From positions 1,178,001-1,242,000 of the forward strand of contig NZ_CP014518.1 in NCBI RefSeq assembly GCF_001577305.1: a stretch of 64,000 bases of DNA, written 5' to 3'. Positions 58,819 to 64,000 of this stretch are shown piece after piece. The notes under the pieces are model-generated. The model was not told the DNA's origin and made no database searches. It was given only the letters and a program-made list of their open reading frames with translations. Numbering within the stretch: the stretch's first letter is position 1; every line of letters starts with the position of its first letter. The stretch is from Sinomonas atrocyanea (GTDB lineage Bacteria > Actinomycetota > Actinomycetes > Actinomycetales > Micrococcaceae). The position numbers and the translations under genes were made by a program.

Positions 58819-58820
58819 CG
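58725..58820. repeat. Palindromic CGTTTCGGGTACGCATCTCG pair overlapping the ABC gene's 3' end
   Basis: CGTTTCGGGTACGCATCTCG at 58725-58744 and CGAGATGCGTACCCGTAACG at 58801-58820 form a stem with one mismatch. An inner perfect stem (CCTTCCGGGTACG at 58757-58769, CGTACCCGGAAGG at 58776-58788) makes a long hairpin. The mismatch (A to T in GAAACG) produces the TAA stop of the ABC gene. Other copies lie at 46097-46354. Confidence 0.85.
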
Positions 58821-58853
58821 CTGCGGGGTGACATTCGGTGCTGGCCTGGTTCC

Positions 58854-59597
58854 TCACACCGCCGTATAGCCGCCGTCGACGGCAACCACGGCGCCCACCA
58901 CGAAGGACGCCGCGTCCGAGGCGAGGAACGCGATGGCCTCCGCGATCTCCTCCGGCCTCGCGAGCCGGCCGATGGGCTGCTTCGCGGCCATCGAGGAGCG
59001 CACCGCCTCGGGAAGCCCGGCTACGAGGGGGGTATCGGCGTAGCCGGGGGCGACGGCGTTGACCCGGATCCCGCGCGCGGCGTAGGTCACGGCGGCAGAG
59101 CGGGTGAGGTTCGCCACGGCGGCCTTGGCCGCCGAATAGGAGGTGCTGTTGGGCTGGCCGACCGTGCCGAGGATCGAGGAGACGTTCACGATCGCCCCGC
59201 GCCCGGCGGCCACCATGTGCCGCAGGGCGTGCTTGCCGCACAGCGCCACGCCGGTGAGGTCGATCTCGACCACACGTCGCCACGCGGCCACATCGAGCTC
59301 GTGCAGCGGGGCCTTCGGTTCGGCGATGCCCGCGTTGGCCACGAGGATGTCGAGCGCGCCGAACTCGCTCGCCGCGCGGTCCATGAGCGCCGCGACCGAG
59401 TCCTCCTCGGTCACGTCCGTGGGGACGAACTGCGCGCGGTGACCGTCGTCGCGGAGGGCGCGCGCGACGTCGTGCGCCCCCTCCGCGACATCGCCGATCA
59501 CCACGGCGGCTCCCTGGGCGGCGAGCAGCCGCGCCGTCGCCTCCCCGATGCCCGACGCCGCGCCCGTCACCACCGCGACCCGCTCCGCGAACCGCAC
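58854..59597 (-). CDS. Short-chain dehydrogenase/reductase
   Basis: This protein of 247 residues has a classical SDR layout: VAVVTGAASGIGEATARLLA (cofactor loop), DILVANAGIAE, NVSSILGTVGQPNSTSYSAA (catalytic Ser, Tyr) and the following AKAAVANLTRSAAV with Lys. The C-terminus is VAVDGGYTAV. A GTG at 59597 overlaps the stop of the neighbouring SDR by one base. It probably oxidises or reduces a hydroxy/keto group in a catabolic pathway shared with the FAD dehydrogenases upstream. It is the last gene of the operon. Confidence 0.88.
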   Translation of the reverse strand: MRFAERVAVVTGAASGIGEATARLLAAQGAAVVIGDVAEGAHDVARALRDDGHRAQFVPTDVTEEDSVAALMDRAASEFGALDILVANAGIAEPKAPLHELDVAAWRRVVEIDLTGVALCGKHALRHMVAAGRGAIVNVSSILGTVGQPNSTSYSAAKAAVANLTRSAAVTYAARGIRVNAVAPGYADTPLVAGLPEAVRSSMAAKQPIGRLARPEEIAEAIAFLASDAASFVVGAVVAVDGGYTAV

Positions 59598-60364
59598 TAC
59601 GCGTCCTGGCGCAGGTTGTTTCCAGCGGTCTCGCCACCGTCGATGGCGAGGCTCGCCCCCGTCATGAAGAGCGACTCGTCCGAGGCGAGGAACAGGATCA
59701 GGTCCGAGATCTCCTGGGTGTCCGCGTCGCGGCCGAGGGGGATCTGGCCGAAGCCGCGCGCGAGGCCGGCCGTCATGGGCGTGCGGACCGAGCCGGGGTG
59801 GACCGAGTTGACCCGGATGCCATACGGGCCGAGGTCCATGGCGCTCGTCTTCGTGAGCCCCTGCACGCCCCATTTCGCGGCGGCGTACGCGGCGCGGTTC
59901 TTGAACCCGACGAGTCCGGCGATCGAGGAGATGTTGATGATCGACCCGCCCGCGGCCTTCATGTGCGGCACGGCGGCCTTCATACCCAGGAAGTTCCCGG
60001 TCAAGTCGATCTCGATCGTCCTGCGCCACTCGTCGACGTCGGCGTCCTCGACGGACCCGCGCGTGAAGATGCCCGCGTTGTTGACGAGCACGTCGAGCCG
60101 TCCGAAGCGGTCGACGGCGGCCTCCGCCGCCCGCTCCCAGCTCGCGTAGTCGGTGACATCGAGGTGCACGAACGACGCGACGTCGGCCCCCGTCTCGGCG
60201 TTGATCTTCGCCGCGAGCGCCCCGCCCTCCTCCTCGAGCAGGTCCGCGATGACGACGCTCGCCCCGTGGGCGGCGAGCGTGCGCGCATGGGAGGAGCCCA
60301 TCCCGCGCGCCGCGCCGGAGATCAGCGCTACCTTCCCGGCCACGCGGTCCGACATCCGGGTCAT
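59597..60364 (-). CDS. Short-chain dehydrogenase/reductase, 3-alpha/20-beta-hydroxysteroid dehydrogenase-like
   Basis: The 255-residue protein has SDR motifs VALISGAARGMGSSHARTLA, DVLVNNAGIFTRGSVED, NISSIAGLVGFKNRAAYAAA (catalytic Ser and Tyr) then KWGVQGLTKTSAMDLGPYG, and SVRTPMTAG. GAARGMG and the SSHA block are seen in 3-alpha/20-beta-HSD-type enzymes. The ATG at 60364 overlaps the FAD dehydrogenase stop (ATGA). It is one of two SDRs in the operon. Activity on a steroid or cyclic alcohol is inferred from family only. Confidence 0.88.
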   Translation of the reverse strand: MTRMSDRVAGKVALISGAARGMGSSHARTLAAHGASVVIADLLEEEGGALAAKINAETGADVASFVHLDVTDYASWERAAEAAVDRFGRLDVLVNNAGIFTRGSVEDADVDEWRRTIEIDLTGNFLGMKAAVPHMKAAGGSIINISSIAGLVGFKNRAAYAAAKWGVQGLTKTSAMDLGPYGIRVNSVHPGSVRTPMTAGLARGFGQIPLGRDADTQEISDLILFLASDESLFMTGASLAIDGGETAGNNLRQDA

Positions 60365-62100
60365 CGCTCGGCCCCCTCGGTGACCGCGGGCCCCCGCTCG
60401 ACCCCGCGTTCGGCGGCCAGTTGAGCGATGTCCCGCCCGGCACGGTAGCCGAACACGAGGGCCGCGCCGATGTGCGAGCCGTAGCCCGGGTAGCCGCCGC
60501 CGAACACGCTGCGGGCGGCCGCGCCCACGGCGAAGAGGCCGGGGATGGGAGTGCCCTCCTCGGTGACCACGACGTTGTCCGAGTCCACGGCGATGCCCGC
60601 GAACGTGCCGAGGTCGCCCATCTGGATCTTTGCCGCGTAGAACGGGCCCGCCTCCAGGGGCGCGAGGTTCGGATTGGGCTTGTGCTCCATGTCGCCGCGG
60701 AAATGGTTGTACTCGGTTGAGCCGCGTCCGAACTCGGGGTCCTCGCCCGCCCGTGCACCCACGTTGAACTCGGCGACCGTCTGCTGCAGCCCGGCGGCGT
60801 CGACGCCGATCCTGCCCGCGAGCTCAACCAGCGTGCCTCCCTTGACCAGGTACCCCGTCCTGTAGAAGTAGCCGCGCGGCATGGGCCACGGCTTGGCGTA
60901 GCCGATCCCGTACTTGTGCATCGTCTTCTCGTCCGCGATGACCCAGCCGAAGGTCTTGTCCTCCCCGGCGTTGTGGGCGATCATCTCCCCGCCGAAGTCG
61001 TGGTAGCTCAGGGCCTCGTTGCCAAAGCGTTTCCCGTGCCGGTCCACGGCGATGAGGCCCGGCAGGCCGATCGCGCGCAGGTGCGGGAAGAGCCGCTGGC
61101 GGCCGTCGCGGAAGCGGAACACGGTCACGGGAGCCCACGAGCCCACGGAGGAGACGGCGTCGTCGATGTGCCCGCCCGCCGCGATGGCCATCGTCGCGGC
61201 GTCGCCGCCGTGGCCCACCGTGGGGGTGAAGTGGTCGTCACCGGCCGCGTCGTGCGGAAAGTACCTCTTGCGCAGCTCGGTGTTGCCCGAGAAGCCGCCC
61301 GCGGCGAGGATCACGCCGAGCTTGGCCTCCACGCGCACGGGATGCTCGCCGCCGAGCACCGCCCCGGTGACGGCGCCGTCGTCGCCCCTCGTGAGCTCCA
61401 GGACGGGGGAGGACTTCCACATCCGCACGCCCGCGTCGTAGGCGCTCTTGACCATGAGGGTCATGAGGGCGTTGCCGTTCGAGCGCAGCACGGGGCGGCG
61501 GTAGCGGGCAGCGTCGAACCAGGTGCGCAGCAGCTTCTTGGCGACGTAGACGAAGGACTTCACGGACTGGTTGACGTGGAAGAACTCGTTGATGTCCGGG
61601 CCCACCTGGGGCATGTATCCGAACACGGTGTAGGAGGACATGTACGGCTGCATGAGCAGGCGCCTGTCGCCGAGGATCCGCGCGTCGGTGTCCTTGGGCA
61701 GGATCGCGCGGCCGCCGAGGCGCGCCCCCGGCAGGTCCATCTGGTAGTCGGGCGCCTTCTCGGGGTAGACGAACTCGACCGCGGTCTGGCGCTCGAAGAA
61801 GTCCAGCGCCTCGGGCACGGTGTCGAGGAATTGCGCGACGCCGTCGGCGTTGTAGGTGCCGGGGGCGAGGTTCTTCAGGTAGGTCTCGACCTCCTCGCGC
61901 GTGTCCCCGGCGGCCACGCCGGCGCGGTTGCCGGGCACCCAGGCCCAGCCGGCGGAGATCGCCGTGGTCCCGCCGAAGTACTCCTCCTTCTCTGCGACGA
62001 TCACGCTGAGGCCCTGGCTGGCCGCCTTGAGCGCGGCCGCCATGCCCGCGGCGCCGGATCCGACGACGAGGACGTCGCAGGCTGCTGTCTTCTGTCCCAT
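60361..62100 (-). CDS. FAD-dependent dehydrogenase, 3-ketosteroid delta1-dehydrogenase/fumarate reductase type
   Basis: The 579-residue flavoprotein has an FAD-binding motif (CDVLVVGSGAAGMAAALKAA, IVAEKEEYFGGTTAISAGWA) in the first 55 residues. It has an FAD/substrate domain with AAGGFSGNTELRKRYFP near residue 280, and a C-terminal YPGYGSHIGAALVFGYRAG. It introduces a double bond in a ring or acyl substrate. The start at 62100 is favoured because an AGGAG lies 12 bases upstream within an in-frame extension. It follows the MHS transporter by 20 bases. Another family member ends at 63829. Confidence 0.88.
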   Translation of the reverse strand: MGQKTAACDVLVVGSGAAGMAAALKAASQGLSVIVAEKEEYFGGTTAISAGWAWVPGNRAGVAAGDTREEVETYLKNLAPGTYNADGVAQFLDTVPEALDFFERQTAVEFVYPEKAPDYQMDLPGARLGGRAILPKDTDARILGDRRLLMQPYMSSYTVFGYMPQVGPDINEFFHVNQSVKSFVYVAKKLLRTWFDAARYRRPVLRSNGNALMTLMVKSAYDAGVRMWKSSPVLELTRGDDGAVTGAVLGGEHPVRVEAKLGVILAAGGFSGNTELRKRYFPHDAAGDDHFTPTVGHGGDAATMAIAAGGHIDDAVSSVGSWAPVTVFRFRDGRQRLFPHLRAIGLPGLIAVDRHGKRFGNEALSYHDFGGEMIAHNAGEDKTFGWVIADEKTMHKYGIGYAKPWPMPRGYFYRTGYLVKGGTLVELAGRIGVDAAGLQQTVAEFNVGARAGEDPEFGRGSTEYNHFRGDMEHKPNPNLAPLEAGPFYAAKIQMGDLGTFAGIAVDSDNVVVTEEGTPIPGLFAVGAAARSVFGGGYPGYGSHIGAALVFGYRAGRDIAQLAAERGVERGPAVTEGAER

Positions 62101-62120
62101 GGGGTTCTGAATCTCCTGGT

Positions 62121-63530
62121 TCACTTCGTGGACGTCGGGCGGCCTGAGACGGCCTTGAGGTAGGGGCCGCCGAGCTCGTCGACCGGGGTGTGCGCGGTCT
62201 CGCGGGAGCTCACGACGGCGACCACGGCCGCGAGCGCGCAGACGGCACCGAAGACGGCGACCGGCACCCAGCCCGTGGGCCCCACGGTCATGAGCAGGCC
62301 GCCGATCATGGGCCCGAAGCCGGCGACGAGGAGGCCGAGCTGGTTGCCCAGGGCCATGCCGGAATAGCGGACGGGGGCCGCGAACAGCTCGGCGAAGAAG
62401 CCCGGCCATACGCCGTTGAAGCCCGAGTAGAGCACGGTCATGAACACGAAGCTCGCCGCGGCGACGAGGATGAGGTTCCCCGTCCCGAGGGCCCAGAAGT
62501 AGGCGAAGAGCGCGCCCGAGCAGCCCAGCATGGAGATGATCAGCAGCGGCTTGCGGCCTACCCGGTCGGAGAGGGCGGCCACGGGCGGCATGACGAGCAT
62601 CGAGAGCCCGATGGCCACGGCGTTGATCGTGAGGATGGCGCCCTTGTCCAGGCCGCCGTGCGCCGTCGCGTAGGAGAGGCCGAAGACCGTGAAGATGGTC
62701 TGCATGACCGAGAAGATCGACATGAACAGCACCCGGACCACGTCCGCGGCCTGGTAGCGGAGCACCTGGCCGAGCGGCAGCTTGCGGACGTCGCCCTCAG
62801 CGCGGGCCTCCTCGAAGACCGGTGTCTCCTCGAGATGGGTCCGTACCCAGTAGGCGATCGCGAGCACGGCCGCGGAGCACCAGAACGGGACCCGCCAGCC
62901 CCAGGCCATGAGGTCCTCCTTGGGCAGCGCCGTGATGGGCACGAACACGACGGTCGCCAGGACCATGCCGGACGCGTAGCCGGCCATCACGAAGGAGGTG
63001 AAGAAGCCGCGGCGGCCCTCCGGCGAGTGCTCGAGGGTCAGGGTGGAGGCGCCCGCGGACTCGGCGCCGGCCGAGAAGCCCTGGAGCAGCCGGCCGAGGG
63101 TGAGGAGCACCGGGGCGAGCAGGCCCACCGAGGAGTACGTGGGCAGGAAGCCGATCCCCAGCGAGGCCAGCCCCATGAGCGTGAGCGTCACGAGGAGCAC
63201 GTTGCGCCGCCCGAGGCGGTCGCCGAAGTGGCCCATGACCATGCCGCCGAGCGGGCGGGCCACATAGGCCACGCCGAAGGTGGCGAACGCGGCTACAAGG
63301 CCGGCGGTGGGGTTGTCGCCGGGGAAGAACAGCGCCGGGAAGACGAGCGCCGCGGCGGTGCCGTAGATGAAGAAGTCGTAGTACTCCAGCGTGGAGCCGA
63401 GGAACGAGGCGAGGGCCGCCTTCTTGGGCGTCTTGCGCTGGGCGCCCGGGCTCTGGACGGAGGCTGCGGACGACGCCGCGTGGCCGGCCGAGGCTGTCGT
63501 GGCCGGGGTGGTACGAGCGACGTTGCTCAT
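62121..63530 (-). CDS. MFS transporter, metabolite:H+ symporter (MHS) family
   Basis: The 469-residue protein has the MHS signature SFLGSTLEYYDFFIYGTAAA at residues about 44-63, GVAYVARPLGGMVMGHFGDR, and GAESAGASTLTLEHSPEGRR. It has 12 helices. A 35-residue Ala/Thr/Ser-rich N-terminus precedes helix 1. The start ATG overlaps the Dabb stop (ATGA). It probably imports the substrate of the surrounding FAD dehydrogenases. It is similar in layout to the MHS transporter at 37320-38645 but differs in sequence. Confidence 0.88.
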   Translation of the reverse strand: MSNVARTTPATTASAGHAASSAASVQSPGAQRKTPKKAALASFLGSTLEYYDFFIYGTAAALVFPALFFPGDNPTAGLVAAFATFGVAYVARPLGGMVMGHFGDRLGRRNVLLVTLTLMGLASLGIGFLPTYSSVGLLAPVLLTLGRLLQGFSAGAESAGASTLTLEHSPEGRRGFFTSFVMAGYASGMVLATVVFVPITALPKEDLMAWGWRVPFWCSAAVLAIAYWVRTHLEETPVFEEARAEGDVRKLPLGQVLRYQAADVVRVLFMSIFSVMQTIFTVFGLSYATAHGGLDKGAILTINAVAIGLSMLVMPPVAALSDRVGRKPLLIISMLGCSGALFAYFWALGTGNLILVAAASFVFMTVLYSGFNGVWPGFFAELFAAPVRYSGMALGNQLGLLVAGFGPMIGGLLMTVGPTGWVPVAVFGAVCALAAVVAVVSSRETAHTPVDELGGPYLKAVSGRPTSTK

Positions 63531-63832
63531 GGGGTGTCCTTGGGGATCTCGAAGTCGACGGAGATGATCTGCTCGCTGTTCGGGAAGGAGTACTCCTTCA
63601 GCGGTTCGTGCAGGGGATGGGTGTTGTACACCTCGATGTCCGCCACGGACTCGAAGTCCGCGACGATCGCGTAGTCGAAGGCCCGCTCCGAGCGGATGAC
63701 GTCGGGCCCGTGCGTGAGGGCGATCAGGCCCGGGATGCTGCCGCGCATGCGGTCGAGCCCGGCGGTCCAGGCCTGGCGCTGCTCGGCGGGGAAACCGGGC
63801 TTGAACTTGAAGAGGACGGTGTGGCGGATCAT
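63527..63832 (-). CDS. Dabb (dimeric alpha-beta barrel) family protein
   Basis: The 101-residue protein begins MIRHTVLFKFKPGFPAEQRQ and has ALTHGPDVIRSERAFDYAIV and VYNTHPLHEPLKEYSF. These are the strand/helix pattern of the Dabb/stress-responsive A/B barrel family. Some members are cyclases or act in polyketide or aromatic catabolism. Here it lies in an operon with FAD dehydrogenases, SDRs and a transporter, with ATGA overlaps on both sides. Its reaction is unknown. Confidence 0.87.
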   Translation of the reverse strand: MIRHTVLFKFKPGFPAEQRQAWTAGLDRMRGSIPGLIALTHGPDVIRSERAFDYAIVADFESVADIEVYNTHPLHEPLKEYSFPNSEQIISVDFEIPKDTP

Positions 63833-64000
63833 CGGGCCTCCGCTCCGACGAGCGCGGCCCCTGCGCCGTCGTACCTCGCCGGCTCGCCGGCGATCGTGCG
63901 GCCCGCGAGGTAGCCCATGGTCATGAGCGGACCGAGCGTCGCGCCCGCGCCGGGGTAGCCCGCGGCGTAGGCGCTCTCGGTCGCGTTGCCGACCGCGAAC
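63829..64000 (-). CDS. FAD-dependent dehydrogenase, C-terminal part (gene continues beyond the window)
   Basis: The reverse strand from 64000 reads FAVGNATESAYAAGYPGAGA then TLGPLMTMGYLAGRTIAG and ends VGAEAR at a TGA at 63829-63831. The block YPGAGATLGPLMTMGYLAGR is the C-terminal FAD-binding end of fumarate reductase/ketosteroid dehydrogenase-type flavoproteins. It is a homologue of the enzyme at 60361-62100. The stop overlaps the Dabb start (ATGA). Only about 57 residues are present, and the N-terminal part is outside the window. Confidence 0.8.
   Translation of the reverse strand, partial: FAVGNATESAYAAGYPGAGATLGPLMTMGYLAGRTIAGEPARYDGAGAALVGAEAR

Noticed and set aside
1..64000. Transposase, integrase, tRNA or rRNA genes
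   Set aside because: None of the frames or intergenic regions showed transposase or integrase motifs or a recognisable tRNA cloverleaf or rRNA; the short repeats lack a linked recombinase.

Overview
The window is about 70% G+C or higher. It has tightly packed genes, many GTG and some TTG starts, and translationally coupled overlaps. No rRNA, tRNA, CRISPR, prophage or insertion-sequence gene was seen. Family content (heterotetrameric sarcosine oxidase operon, GntR-type IolR, Cgl0159-type aldolase in the inositol operon, GH13 amylosucrase) fits a soil actinobacterium, most likely Micrococcaceae such as Sinomonas or Arthrobacter sensu lato. That placement is inference from content, not a phylogeny.

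Region 1 (1-7.9 kb) is a one-carbon/sarcosine operon, glyA-soxB-soxD-soxA-soxG-purU, divergent from a FadR-type GntR regulator with dyads between them. Region 2 (7.9-11.1 kb) is a reverse-strand block: DMT permease, flavodoxin-like reductase and CynX-type MFS transporter.

Region 3 (11-28.9 kb, with an outlier at 32-34.3 kb) is a myo-inositol catabolic regulon. It holds a malonate-semialdehyde-decarboxylase-like tautomerase, iolC, a DKGP-aldolase candidate, iolD, iolA, iolE, iolG, iolH, iolB, a GntR regulator (iolR), two LacI regulators and two further Gfo/Idh dehydrogenases. A palindrome-like motif, TTTGTCaGGACAAA, recurs nine times in the intergenic regions of this regulon and is the likely IolR operator. 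Two promoters also carry a LacI-type palindrome. An amylosucrase, a lipoprotein, an iolE fragment and a lacI 3' fragment are interspersed, so the locus has been rearranged.

Region 4 (29-40.7 kb) is mixed: HhH-GPD protein, FBP-domain protein, APC permease, secreted PHP metallohydrolase, LOG-family protein, MHS transporter, MBL hydrolase and LysR regulator. Region 5 (40.8-44 kb) is an IclR regulator followed by E1-alpha, E1-beta and a free-standing 77-residue lipoyl domain of a 2-oxo-acid/acetoin dehydrogenase, with no E2 core or E3 nearby. Region 6 (44-54.7 kb) has a ferritin-like/VIT1 metal transporter, XRE-cupin regulator, lipoprotein, PAP2-LssY membrane phosphatase, ureohydrolase plus ThDP enzyme pair, and a MarR-MFS efflux operon. 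Region 7 (54.8-58.8 kb) is an asymmetric heterodimeric ABC exporter. Region 8 (58.9-64 kb) is a reverse-strand catabolic operon: FAD dehydrogenase (partial), Dabb protein, MHS transporter, second FAD dehydrogenase and two SDRs.

The least conventional content is non-coding. Gene ends carry several families of short palindromic or tandem repeats (14-bp, 22-bp and a 20-bp CGTTTCGGGTACGCATCTCG family). Some run into coding sequence and supply the stop codon.
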